NCBI RefSeq assembly: GCF_019880365.1
Contig: NZ_CP082271.1
Location: 1,736,001-1,800,000, forward strand
Length of the DNA: 64,000 nt
Source of the DNA: Pseudomonas sp. DNDY-54
GTDB taxonomy: Bacteria; Pseudomonadota; Gammaproteobacteria; Pseudomonadales; Pseudomonadaceae
Direction: 5' to 3'
Shown: positions 26,131-36,875 of the stretch, one piece after another
Layout: each line of letters starts with the position of its first letter
How positions within the stretch are numbered: position 1 is the stretch's first letter
Program-made: the position numbers and the translations under genes
Notes under the pieces: generated by a model
Told to the model about the DNA's origin: nothing
Database searches by the model: none
What the model saw: only the letters and a program-made list of their open reading frames with translations

Positions 26131-27054
26131 CTAGTCGCTAGTCGCTTCGGGAGCAGGTGCCGCCGCTGTTTTGGGTGGTGCCTGCCTGAGGACCAGCCAC
26201 AGCGCAATGGCGATCATCGCGCCGCCGTATGCATACGCCCAGTCCAGCGGTTCGTCGAGAAACAGCGCGCCCCAAAGCACACCGAAGGGTGGAATGATGA
26301 AGGTCACCGTGAGGGTGCGGACGGGACCGATATTCGCAAGCAGGCGAAAGTACAAAATATAGGCAAAGGCCGTGCAGACGATACCGAGCCCGAGAAGGCT
26401 CAGCCAGACGGTTCCATCACCCCAGTTGTCCGGCGGCGCGACCAACAGCGATAGGCCAAACAGGGGTAGCAAGCACAGTGCTGCTCCCGCTTGGCTGCCG
26501 AAGGCGACCAGCTCACTGCTCAAACCCCCGTGCTGGTTGATCCAGCGTCGCGTCAGGAACCCGCCGAACCCATAGCATGCCGTCGCGCCCAGGCATGCAA
26601 GTGCACCTATCAGCAGCTCTATGTCGAACGCCACCGGCCCGGTCCGAGTCAGCAAGGCGACGCCGCTCAGCCCGAACAGGACGCCGATGGTTTTCGCTAC
26701 TGTCAGCGTTTCGGAGAAAAACAGCGCACCGATGAGTACCCCCATCATTGGCGTAGTGGCGTTGAAGATCGCGGAATAGCCCGTCGGTAGAAACTGCGCC
26801 GCCAATGCATAGAGTGCGAAGGGGACGCCGGAGTTGATCATTCCCAAAATCATGCACAGCTTCAACTTGCCGCGAAAATCCCATTGGATACGCATGACGG
26901 CCAATATGGCCAACAGGCCGATGCATGCGAACAACACGCGGAAGAAGGCGGTCGGAAACGTCCCGAGTTCCGGCGCGATGATTCGCATGAACAAGAAACT
27001 GGCGCCCCAAATGGCAGCGAGACCGAGTAGACGCAGGAGGTCTGAGGGGCGCAT
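26131..27054 (-). CDS. EamA/DMT-superfamily transporter
   Basis: A 307-residue inner-membrane protein with ten predicted helices in two EamA repeats, beginning LLGLAAIWGASFLFMRI and with the conserved Pro-rich helix ends (PTGYSAIFNATTPMMG; GLGIVCTAFAYILYFRL; PFGVLWGALFLDEPL). The family exports amino acids, metabolites or drugs; substrate unknown. The ATG at 27054 is preceded by GGAG and is preferred over an in-frame start at 27123. It is divergent from aceK. Confidence 0.9.
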   Translation of the reverse strand: MRPSDLLRLLGLAAIWGASFLFMRIIAPELGTFPTAFFRVLFACIGLLAILAVMRIQWDFRGKLKLCMILGMINSGVPFALYALAAQFLPTGYSAIFNATTPMMGVLIGALFFSETLTVAKTIGVLFGLSGVALLTRTGPVAFDIELLIGALACLGATACYGFGGFLTRRWINQHGGLSSELVAFGSQAGAALCLLPLFGLSLLVAPPDNWGDGTVWLSLLGLGIVCTAFAYILYFRLLANIGPVRTLTVTFIIPPFGVLWGALFLDEPLDWAYAYGGAMIAIALWLVLRQAPPKTAAAPAPEATSD

Positions 27055-27214
27055 GTGAGTTGGCTCCGACGCAGGGACATCGAAGTGTTGGTGAGCCCTG
27101 CCGATCTGACAAGGGCGGATCACGCTTTCAAACTTTCTTCCGGTCCGCTGATCCTTTCATTGCGACCGGCCTCTGGCTAAGCTCGGGCTTTCGTCGCTGC
27201 AGAGACCCATCTAA

Positions 27215-28939
27215 ATGCCGCAGATATCAAGCGATGCCGAAATTGCCCGGCACATCCTGTTGGGCTTCGACGACTACCGTGAGCACTTCCGGTTGATCAC
27301 CGAGGGTGCGAGGTCTCGCTTTGAGCAGGCGCAATGGCAAGACGCCCAGCGTGCCTCGGCGGCACGGATCAACCTATACGAAGAAAAGGTTGGCGAAACG
27401 GCAGCCGCACTTCGCTCGGTATTTGACGACGAGGTGCTGCTGGACGTGCGGCGCTGGCCGCAGGTGAAGGGTGCTTACATCGATCAGATCAATCCGCGCT
27501 TCGATGATGAGCTGTCCGAGACCTGGTACAACTCAATCTTCTGCACGCTGTTCAGTCATGACTGCATCAGCGACGACACGATGTTCATTCATTCCACGCG
27601 GCCAGTGAATCGCGCACACGAGCGAATTGCACAGACGCGTCGGTATCAACCCTGCGCGGACCTGCACGGCACGCTGGCGCGGATTCTTGACGACTTCGCC
27701 TTCGCAGTGCCCTTCGCGGACCTGAGCGGAGACCTGCAACGGCTCGAGGCGCAGCTACAGGTGTCTTTGCCGGACTGGGTGTGCAAGGACCCGGAACTGA
27801 CGGTTGAGCTCTTCGGTTCGGTCCTGTACCGCAACAAGGGCGCCTATTTGATTGGGCGGATCTTCACCTGTGATGAACAGTGGCCATTGGTGATACCGCT
27901 GCTCAATCATGAGGGTGCCGGTATCGTCGCCGACGCGCTGATTACGGACGAGGCGGAGGTGTCCATCATTTTCTCGTTCACGCGCTCGTACTTCATGGTC
28001 GAAGTGCCGATACCGGCGGACTTCATTAGCTTCCTCAAGCGCATCATGCCGGGCAAGCACGTCGCGGAACTCTATACATCTATCGGCTTTTACAAGCATG
28101 GAAAGTCTGAGTTTTATCGTGCGCTGATCAATCATCTGGCAACGACCGATGACCGCTTCATCATGGCGCCGGGTGTGCGCGGGATGGTGATGAGCGTGTT
28201 TACGCTGCCGGGGTTCAACACGGTATTCAAAATCATCAAAGACCGGTTTTCCCACGCCAAAAATGTTAGTCGCGCCACCGTGATCGAGAAGTACCGACTG
28301 GTGAAAAGCGTCGATCGGGTAGGCCGCATGGCTGACACGCAGGAATTCGCGGATTTTCGCTTCCCGACATCCAAGTTCGAGCCTGATTGTCTGGCGGAGC
28401 TCCTGGAGGTTGCGCCGTCTACGGTCGAGGTGCAGGGCGACACGGTGCTCGTGCGCCATTGCTGGACAGAGCGACGGATGACACCGCTGAATATCTACGT
28501 TGAAAACGCCAGTGAGCAGCAGGTCCATGAAGCCTTGGAAGACTACGGGCTGGCGATCAAGCAACTCGCTGCCGCAAACATATTCCCCGGTGACATGCTC
28601 CTGAAGAACTTTGGGGTCACCCGGCATGGTCGAGTGGTGTTTTACGATTACGACGAGATCTGCTTTCTGACTGAGGTTAACTTCCGCTACATCCCTGAGG
28701 TGCGTTACCCCGAGGATGAAATGGCATCGGAGCCCTGGTATTCCGTCGGCCCGAACGACGTGTTTCCAGAAGAGTTTCCCCGCTTTTTATTCGCTGACAT
28801 TCAACAGCGCCGCCTATTTGCCAAGCTGCATGGCGAGTTGTATGACGCCAACTACTGGAAGGGGCTGCAGGAAGCGATCAGCGACGGCAAGGTGATCGAT
28901 GTGTTTCCTTATCGGCGCAAACATAACACCGCTCAATGA
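27215..28939 (+). CDS. aceK: Isocitrate dehydrogenase kinase/phosphatase
   Basis: This bifunctional enzyme phosphorylates and dephosphorylates isocitrate dehydrogenase, steering carbon between the TCA cycle and glyoxylate shunt during growth on acetate or fatty acids. The 574 residues match the E. coli protein (578). The N-terminal regulatory half includes RWPQVKGAYIDQINPRFDDE, and the kinase half includes the nucleotide loop APGVRGMVMSVFTLPGF and the catalytic segment FGVTRHGRVVFYDYDEI. It is not next to aceA/aceB, as is normal in pseudomonads. Only the conserved 41-codon frame follows it. Confidence 0.95.
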   Translation: MPQISSDAEIARHILLGFDDYREHFRLITEGARSRFEQAQWQDAQRASAARINLYEEKVGETAAALRSVFDDEVLLDVRRWPQVKGAYIDQINPRFDDELSETWYNSIFCTLFSHDCISDDTMFIHSTRPVNRAHERIAQTRRYQPCADLHGTLARILDDFAFAVPFADLSGDLQRLEAQLQVSLPDWVCKDPELTVELFGSVLYRNKGAYLIGRIFTCDEQWPLVIPLLNHEGAGIVADALITDEAEVSIIFSFTRSYFMVEVPIPADFISFLKRIMPGKHVAELYTSIGFYKHGKSEFYRALINHLATTDDRFIMAPGVRGMVMSVFTLPGFNTVFKIIKDRFSHAKNVSRATVIEKYRLVKSVDRVGRMADTQEFADFRFPTSKFEPDCLAELLEVAPSTVEVQGDTVLVRHCWTERRMTPLNIYVENASEQQVHEALEDYGLAIKQLAAANIFPGDMLLKNFGVTRHGRVVFYDYDEICFLTEVNFRYIPEVRYPEDEMASEPWYSVGPNDVFPEEFPRFLFADIQQRRLFAKLHGELYDANYWKGLQEAISDGKVIDVFPYRRKHNTAQ

Positions 28940-29119
28940 CGTCGAGGTGCGGTGAACGCCCGCGTGCAGTCCGGGTCGCACTTTATAGAGCCGGACGAAG
29001 CGCACCGCGGCCCGCACAATCTGCAACATCTGCCGCAAGCGACAGTGCACTTCATGGGTTATGCTGGCTATGAAGCCCATGGCTCCACCAAGGCCCGTTA
29101 CCAAGCAGGAGGGTTCATC

Positions 29120-29245
29120 ATGAAAGCATGGCTCAACAGTGTGTGCTGGAATCTGGCAGTGGCGCTTGGCTTCATCGAGCCGCCTCGACTACAACCGATT
29201 CCTGTTCGTGCTCAGCGAAACGATTCAGCGACGCCAAAACGCTAA
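29120..29245 (+). CDS. 41-residue ORF downstream of aceK
   Basis: A short frame, too short for most automatic callers, starts at the ATG at 29120 behind a textbook AGGAGG ribosome site 8 nt upstream. The product MKAWLNSVCWNLAVALGFIEP continues as a polar, basic tail (RLQPIPVRAQRND...). The first 20 residues are amphipathic to hydrophobic and could associate with membrane. It lies 180 bp after aceK on the same strand and ends 25 bp before the convergent GST stop. The frame also extends upstream to 28952 without a ribosome site. I have no function to offer; coding status rests on the ribosome site and the protein-like composition. Confidence 0.55.
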   Translation: MKAWLNSVCWNLAVALGFIEPPRLQPIPVRAQRNDSATPKR

Positions 29246-29270
29246 ACCGTTCGGTTCGGGGGCTGAGTAT

Positions 29271-29942
29271 TCAGCGCCCCGGCATCGCTAGACCACCCTG
29301 TTTTACGGCTCGTTGATAAGCGGGGCGGTTACGTATTTTCTCTAAGAACTCGGTCAGTTTCGGCCGACTGGCATCAAGTCCCGCTCGGGCCGTCGCGGCT
29401 TCCAGCGGGAAGCTCATCTGAATATCGGCCGCGCTGAATTCCTCCCCTGCGAACCATTGTCTGTTCGTCAGTTCATTCTCCATATAGTCCAGATGCAGCT
29501 TGAGTTGCGGGCCGATAAACGCTTTGTTAGCGCCTTTGGCGATCGCTCGCGCTACGGGGCGAATGAAAAACGGCATCGGCCCGTTAGCGACCCTATCAAA
29601 CACCAGTTTGAGCAGAAGGGGCGGCATTGCTGAACCTTCGGCGTAGTGCATCCAGTAGCGGTAGCGGCGATGTTCTTCTGAGCCCAGGGGCGGAACGAGG
29701 CGCCCCTCGCCATAGCGATCGAGCAGGTATTCAAGGATGGCAGCCGACTCTGCGAGCGTCACGTCACCGTCTGTGATGATCGGCGACTTGCCCAACGGAT
29801 GCACGTTCTTGAGCTCAGCCGGCGCCAACATGGTTTGCGGGTCTCGCACATAGCGTTTGATCTCATACGGCACGTGCAGCTCCTCCAACAGCCAGAGCAC
29901 ACGATGTGAACGCGAGTTTTCAAGATGGTGCAGGGTGAGCAT
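29271..29942 (-). CDS. Glutathione S-transferase family protein
   Basis: This 223-residue protein has an N-terminal thioredoxin-fold domain (about 1-80, with the glutathione gamma-Glu binding motif ESAAI near 65-69) and a C-terminal all-helical domain with the N-capping FSAADIQMSF motif. A Ser near position 10-12 (NSRSHR) would be the thiol-activating residue as in beta/theta-like classes. Substrate is unknown. It is monocistronic and divergent from the DTW gene, with 95 bp between the starts. Confidence 0.9.
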   Translation of the reverse strand: MLTLHHLENSRSHRVLWLLEELHVPYEIKRYVRDPQTMLAPAELKNVHPLGKSPIITDGDVTLAESAAILEYLLDRYGEGRLVPPLGSEEHRRYRYWMHYAEGSAMPPLLLKLVFDRVANGPMPFFIRPVARAIAKGANKAFIGPQLKLHLDYMENELTNRQWFAGEEFSAADIQMSFPLEAATARAGLDASRPKLTEFLEKIRNRPAYQRAVKQGGLAMPGR

Positions 29943-30037
29943 CGGGATAGCTCCTCGTTAGGGTGACGGAGGCTAGCTTAGCCTGCCGGCGGGTTATTGA
30001 ATGATGTGGCAGACTTCGCGCTTCAAGAGGAGAAGCC

Positions 30038-30631
30038 ATGCCCCGTCAGCAATGCCCGCGCTGCCAACGTCCGTTGAGCCACTGCCTCTGCGCCTCGATC
30101 CCTTCGCTTGTCAGCAGCACCAAGATCCTCATCCTGCAGCACCCGAGCGAAGCTGCGCATGCGCTGAACACGGCGAGGTTGGTCGCGCTCGGGCTGGCGA
30201 GTGCCGAGCTGCGGATAGGCGAAACGTTCGGTGATATTCGCAGCAACGCGTTCGAAGACTGCCTGCTTTTTCCTGGGGAGGGCGCCGTGCCGCTTACAGA
30301 TCTGGCGAAGCAGGACAAACCGTTGCGGCTAATCGTGCCGGATGGAACCTGGCGCAAAGCGCGCAAATTGCTGCACCTCAATCCCTCCCTTGCCGATCTG
30401 CCACGGGTAGCGCTTCCACAGGGCCATATGTCTCGTTACCGCGTACGCAAGGCGCCGATGCCCGGTGCGCTGTCCACGCTAGAGGCTATTGTGGTTGCGT
30501 TGAATATTCTGGAAGGCGAGGGGCGGTTCGACGCGCTGTTGAACCCCTTTGAAGCCATGATCAACGCACAAATCGAGGCGATGGGCGAGGATGTGTTTCA
30601 GCGCAATCACGGCGCCGTGCACGAACGCTAG
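30038..30631 (+). CDS. DTW-domain tRNA-uridine aminocarboxypropyltransferase
   Basis: DTW-domain enzymes (TapT type in E. coli) use S-adenosylmethionine to place a 3-amino-3-carboxypropyl group on U47 of tRNAs. This 197-residue protein has the N-terminal Zn knuckle CPRCQRPLSHCLC, a FPGEGAVPL segment, and the signature PDGTWRKARKL around residues 100-110. GAGGAG lies just before the ATG. It converges on the YbaN-like gene, 14 bp away. Confidence 0.88.
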   Translation: MPRQQCPRCQRPLSHCLCASIPSLVSSTKILILQHPSEAAHALNTARLVALGLASAELRIGETFGDIRSNAFEDCLLFPGEGAVPLTDLAKQDKPLRLIVPDGTWRKARKLLHLNPSLADLPRVALPQGHMSRYRVRKAPMPGALSTLEAIVVALNILEGEGRFDALLNPFEAMINAQIEAMGEDVFQRNHGAVHER

Positions 30632-30645
30632 CGGCTGGCGGCGGT

Positions 30646-31047
30646 TTAACGCGATGGAAGCGTTTTCAAGCGAAGGATATAGAGCGTCACCAGGGTTGCG
30701 CTTATCACCATCGCGACGCGAGCCCAGGGCAGCGGCACCAGCCAACAGGACACGCTGATGCTCAGCCACATGGTCACGATCGCGTAGATTTTGCCTTTGA
30801 GCGGGACGCCGTTGCCTTCCAGATAGTCTCTGAACCAAGGCCCCAGCCGAGGGTGTGTAACCAGCCAGTTATAGAAACGCCGCGAGCTGCGCACGAAGCA
30901 GGCGGCAGCCAGGAGAAGAAACGGAGTGGTGGGCAGGACGGGTAGGAAGATGCCGATTACGCCGAGAGCGACGCTCAACCAGCCGACCACCAGCAGCGCG
31001 TAGCGCGCCAGCGGATTACGGTACGTCGGGATATCCCGGTGGGCCAA
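30646..31047 (-). CDS. YbaN/DUF454-family inner-membrane protein
   Basis: This 133-residue protein has about three to four membrane helices (near 16-36, 38-54, 85-102, 106-124). The segment GVIGIFLPVLPTTPFLLLAAACF is the hallmark of the DUF454 family, as is HPRLGPWFRDY. Function unknown. It begins 18 bp after the YecA-family gene on the same strand and is probably in one transcript with it. Confidence 0.88.
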   Translation of the reverse strand: MAHRDIPTYRNPLARYALLVVGWLSVALGVIGIFLPVLPTTPFLLLAAACFVRSSRRFYNWLVTHPRLGPWFRDYLEGNGVPLKGKIYAIVTMWLSISVSCWLVPLPWARVAMVISATLVTLYILRLKTLPSR

Positions 31048-31065
31048 GAGGCTATCCGCGCGTTG

Positions 31066-31653
31066 TCAATGCCGGCGCGGCTTGAGGAGAGCCGGCTTCT
31101 CTTCGGGGGCGTGGCAGATCAAGTACAGCGCGGTCAGAATCTCGGGAATCTGCGCGACCATTTCGTCTACCAGGTCGCGGTCCGTTGCGATGTCACTGAA
31201 CTCGGGCTGCTCGTCGAAAAGCCCCGAACCCACCATGATGGGCAGTAGCAGCTCGCTGACTTCTTCCTCCGAATCCTCAAACCACACCGACTCGCGCATG
31301 AACACGCCTTCCATGAAGCCGATGCACCAGCCGCGCAGATCGGATTCGTCAGGTTCGTCACCCATGTCGATTTCGCACGGCAGATCCATGTCTTCATCAC
31401 TGGCCAGCTGCCGCGCGATATGCGCCTTGAGCTGGATCAGCGTTGCTTCGATGGATTCGCGTTCGGTGTCATCGGCGTATTTTGGCGGCTCGGAGAATAA
31501 CGCATCGATCCACTCCCGCTCGGGCACCTGTTCCGAGCAGATGCACAGCGCAGTCAGGTAGCCGTGCGCGGCGATGTAATCCAGCGCTTCCTCGTGCAGA
31601 TCATCTGCGTCCAGAAACACTTGCAGGCGGGCGAGTTGCTCGGCGAATGACAT
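31066..31653 (-). CDS. YecA/UPF0149-family protein
   Basis: This 195-residue acidic protein has the UPF0149 fold: HGYLTALCICSEQVP near residues 30-44 and RGWCIGFMEGVFM near 106-118 are the two conserved blocks. It lacks the C-terminal SEC-C zinc tail found in E. coli YecA. It is encoded 240 bp from recQ in the opposite direction, and upstream of the YbaN-like gene. Function is unknown. Confidence 0.85.
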   Translation of the reverse strand: MSFAEQLARLQVFLDADDLHEEALDYIAAHGYLTALCICSEQVPEREWIDALFSEPPKYADDTERESIEATLIQLKAHIARQLASDEDMDLPCEIDMGDEPDESDLRGWCIGFMEGVFMRESVWFEDSEEEVSELLLPIMVGSGLFDEQPEFSDIATDRDLVDEMVAQIPEILTALYLICHAPEEKPALLKPRRH

Positions 31654-31832
31654 CGATGACTACCTTGGATGGAAAACAGCAGTGATTCTAGACGAGCTGG
31701 AAGCCCCCGGCTACCGCGCTACCACGCCGCGATGGCCTCGGTTTCCATAACCATTCGCCTTCGACAGATAGTAAAAATCGTATGGAGTTCCCCCAGTCTC
31801 GCCGTATCCGCCCGGCCATCGTCCATTGAAGT

Positions 31833-31868
31833 GTTCAGCCTGAACCGGTTGCGTGTGTCGCGTATACT
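31833..31868 (+). promoter_or_regulatory. Possible recQ promoter with small dyad
   Basis: A good -10 hexamer TATACT lies at 31863-31868, 25 nt before the recQ ATG. The -35 area coincides with a perfect small dyad GTTCA-GCC-TGAAC (31833-31845), so the -35 match itself is weak. The dyad could be a regulator site. No LexA box was recognised. Confidence 0.35.
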
Positions 31869-31893
31869 CCCGCGTCTTGTTTCGGAGACCGGC

Positions 31894-34017
<2,124 letters not shown>

Positions 34018-34188
34018 GTCCTTGCGATATGAGTCGGTGTCGTCTCGCTGGCCGTGACGCTTGTTGGCCTTGCCATCCTGATCGGAATCCTGCAACTCAC
34101 GGTTACGCTCTTGGGCGATAGTAGCCTTGCCAGCGTTTGGGGGCTGTGGTTAGCTCGCTAATAATTAGGATTTGCAGGAACACGCTTC

Positions 34189-34626
34189 ATGTACCCGGAC
34201 CAACACCGCTTCGCCATGCAATTGGCTCAACTTTCGCGTGGCTGGCGTGCCGAACTGGATCGTCGTCTGGCAGACCTCGGTTTGTCGCAGGCACGGTGGC
34301 TGGTGCTGCTTCATTTGGCTCGATTCGATCACGACCCGACCCAGCGCGAGCTGGCGCAAAGTGTAGCGGTCGAAGGCCCAACGCTGGCGCGGTTGCTGGA
34401 CAGCCTGGAAGCGCAAGGGTTGGTACATCGCAAGCCCGCCCCAGGGGATCGTCGGGCCAAGCTCATCACACTGGGCACTCCGGCTCGCCCCTTGATTCAG
34501 AAAATCGAAGCGATCTCCACCCAGGTCCGCGAGGAGCTCTTCGGCGGCATCGACGAGGCGGACCTGCGCAAGTGTCAGCAAGTCCATGAGCGCATCCTGG
34601 ACAACCTCTGCAAGGTCAAACGCTAA
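34189..34626 (+). CDS. MarR/SlyA-family transcriptional regulator
   Basis: A 145-residue dimeric winged-helix regulator. The helix-turn-helix lies at about 58-80 (TQRELAQSVAVEGPTLARLLDSLEAQGLV), followed by the wing RKPAPGDRRAKLITLT-like segment. Pseudomonad SlyA-like proteins respond to phenolics or oxidants. Target genes are not evident; it is 296 bp upstream of the FimV-like gene in the same orientation. Confidence 0.9.
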   Translation: MYPDQHRFAMQLAQLSRGWRAELDRRLADLGLSQARWLVLLHLARFDHDPTQRELAQSVAVEGPTLARLLDSLEAQGLVHRKPAPGDRRAKLITLGTPARPLIQKIEAISTQVREELFGGIDEADLRKCQQVHERILDNLCKVKR

Positions 34627-34884
34627 CGATCAGCCACACGCAAGCCGGAACGGTGGCGCTGCGCCTTCGCCCACGGCTCTCCTCCCGATTGCTATTCCAA
34701 CGTAACGCCGTGCCGTTGAGTGCGCCGACTGAAATCAGGCGCAAGCGCGACATGCCGTTTGTCTTTTGACGCTAGGCTGTGTTTTCCGATGGTGGCACAA
34801 TGCCGCTAAGCGATAGTCGACGAACTGCATCACGCTTGTGCGTTTCCGGTCGATAACCGCGTCACAGTTCGGTACAGCAGAGGC

Positions 34885-34903
34885 CTTGACGGCAAGCGTC
34901 AAG
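34885..34903 (+). promoter_or_regulatory. 5' leader hairpin ahead of the FimV-like gene
   Basis: CTTGACG-GCAAG-CGTCAAG is a perfect 7-bp stem with a 5-nt loop ending 19 nt before the FimV-like start codon and about 10 nt before the GGAGAG ribosome site. It could modulate translation or be part of an operator. The stem is a direct observation; the role is speculative. Confidence 0.4.
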
Positions 34904-34922
34904 TGTCACGCGTGGAGAGTCC

Positions 34923-36842
34923 ATGGCATTAGGTCGACGAGTCGTGTTCGCAGCAGCCCTTGGCTCGCTGTTTTATTCAGGCGTGGCGCCCGCACTCGGA
35001 ATGGGTGATATCACGCTTCAGTCTGCCCTCAACCAGCCATTGAACGCGGAAATCGACTTGCTGGACGTCGGCGATCTGTCGGCTCAGGACATCCGTGTCG
35101 CGCTCGCCTCCAGCAACGACTTCGCCCGCGTTGGAGTTGACCGCGTGGCGTTCCTTCAGGATCTGCGCTTCATTCCCCTGATCGAAGGCAATCACAGCCG
35201 GATCCGCGTCGTATCGGACAAGCCCGTCCGTGAGCCTTACCTGAATTTCCTCGTAGAGATCACTCGGGCAAACAGTCGGCTTCTGCGCGAGTACACCGTG
35301 CTGCTTGATCCGATGCCGAGTCAGCCTGTGCGTGTCCGAGAGTCGGGCGTAAGCGAGCAGCCCATTGTTGAGCCGCCGCGCGCAGAGTCGCCACGCTTCG
35401 AGACGCCGACCGAGTTGCCCAGCTCATCGCAAGGGAAGCTCCACCGGGTCGCGAGCGGGGAGAGTCTCTGGATAATCGCCAACGCGTATACCGGAAACGG
35501 GAGCAAGGGCGATCAATCTCGGTTGATGCGCGACATCCACGCGCTGAATCCCGATGCGTTCGCCGGTGGCGAGGCAGCGCATCTCAAAGCGGGCGCACGT
35601 CTGCTGCTTCCGGATTCGGCGGATGTGCCGGTGACGGCTAGGGCTGGATCCGTGCGTGCAAAGCCTCCGCTCGAAGTCGTTGTTGAGCCAGAACCCGCGC
35701 CTGTCGACTCTATGCGTTTCGACGATCAGCTCGCCACGCTGCGCCAACAGTTTGCGGAAGAATTGGCGTCCAGTCGTGACGAAAACCGCCAGCTGAGACA
35801 AATGCTGACGGACATGCAGCATCAACTCGAGACCGTCACATCGCAATTGGCCGAGCAAGCACGCTCGCAAGCTGGCGCGTCTTCACAGGTTGTCGGGCTA
35901 GTGCGGCCTACGGAGGCGGCCCAACCGCCTGCGGTGGAGTCGGTGGCCGTCTCTATGGCAGATCCGGCGTCACCGTTCACATGGCAGAGCTGGGCGATGG
36001 TTGGCGGTGCGGTATTGATGTTGGTGGCGCTCTCCGGCTTATGGGTTGGTCGACGGCACAAATCGGAACTGACGGAGCCGTCGACGGAGGCTGCGGCACC
36101 GTTACTCCCCTTGGCTGAGGCAATTGCAACCGCGACGGTCGACATGCCGCGTCAGCCGGCTAAGGCTTTCGTGAGCGAAACCGATGTACTCGAAGCGGCT
36201 GATATTTACCTCACGTATGGACGCCGCGATGAGGCCCTCGATGTGCTGCAGCGGGGCATTGAGCGGACGCCCGAGCAGCTGGATTTACGTTTTCGTCATC
36301 TTGGACTGCTGGCTGAGTCTGGTGAGACTGAAGGTTATAGCCGGGCTGCTGCTGAGTACTTGCAGGCAGGCGGCTCGCAGATGCAGTTGGATCAGCTTCA
36401 CGCGCTGCATCCCGCGTTGGCGGCTACCGTCGCGGCAACGATTCCCTCAACCGAAATGCTCGATCCGGACGTCACCTTTGTGCTCGATGATCTGTCGGAC
36501 GCAACAGCTCATCTGGTACCTGAATCCGATGAGAACCCTCGGGCCGATGGCGATCAAGCGTTAACCGCTCAGCCACTTCTCGACGCGTTCGATGACGTGT
36601 TTACGCTGGGTTCGTTACCGTCGCTTATCGGCGATTCAGCGGTCTTCGAGCCGGGGCCGACAGCGGAGGAAATCCGCCAGCTGGAACCGAATCCCGAACA
36701 CCTCGTTCGCCTCAATCAGGCCGCCGCCTACATCAAACAGGGCGATATCGAGAGTGCGTGCGTGATCCTGGAAACGCTTGCCATTGAAGGTGATGAGCAG
36801 CAGCGCCAGCAGGTTAACGAGCTGCTCGCGCAGATCGTTTGA
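34923..36842 (+). CDS. FimV-like LysM protein (short paralogue)
   Basis: FimV/HubP proteins are inner-membrane, peptidoglycan-binding polar organisers for type IV pili and cAMP signalling. This 639-residue version has a signal peptide (about 1-25), the FimV N-terminal domain (GDITLQSALNQPLNAEIDLLDV), a LysM motif (about 172-230, LHRVASGESLWIIANAY), a coiled coil (about 265-310), one membrane helix (about 357-377), an acidic linker, TPR-like helices (AADIYLTYGRRDEALDVLQ) and the conserved C-terminal TPR (AAYIKQGDIESACVILETL). Canonical FimV is about 900-1000 residues with a longer acidic region, so this is probably a second, shorter paralogue. It converges on plpD. Confidence 0.85.
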   Translation: MALGRRVVFAAALGSLFYSGVAPALGMGDITLQSALNQPLNAEIDLLDVGDLSAQDIRVALASSNDFARVGVDRVAFLQDLRFIPLIEGNHSRIRVVSDKPVREPYLNFLVEITRANSRLLREYTVLLDPMPSQPVRVRESGVSEQPIVEPPRAESPRFETPTELPSSSQGKLHRVASGESLWIIANAYTGNGSKGDQSRLMRDIHALNPDAFAGGEAAHLKAGARLLLPDSADVPVTARAGSVRAKPPLEVVVEPEPAPVDSMRFDDQLATLRQQFAEELASSRDENRQLRQMLTDMQHQLETVTSQLAEQARSQAGASSQVVGLVRPTEAAQPPAVESVAVSMADPASPFTWQSWAMVGGAVLMLVALSGLWVGRRHKSELTEPSTEAAAPLLPLAEAIATATVDMPRQPAKAFVSETDVLEAADIYLTYGRRDEALDVLQRGIERTPEQLDLRFRHLGLLAESGETEGYSRAAAEYLQAGGSQMQLDQLHALHPALAATVAATIPSTEMLDPDVTFVLDDLSDATAHLVPESDENPRADGDQALTAQPLLDAFDDVFTLGSLPSLIGDSAVFEPGPTAEEIRQLEPNPEHLVRLNQAAAYIKQGDIESACVILETLAIEGDEQQRQQVNELLAQIV

Positions 36843-36875
36843 TGCCGCCTGGTGACGAAAGCGGGGTGTCGTGGT

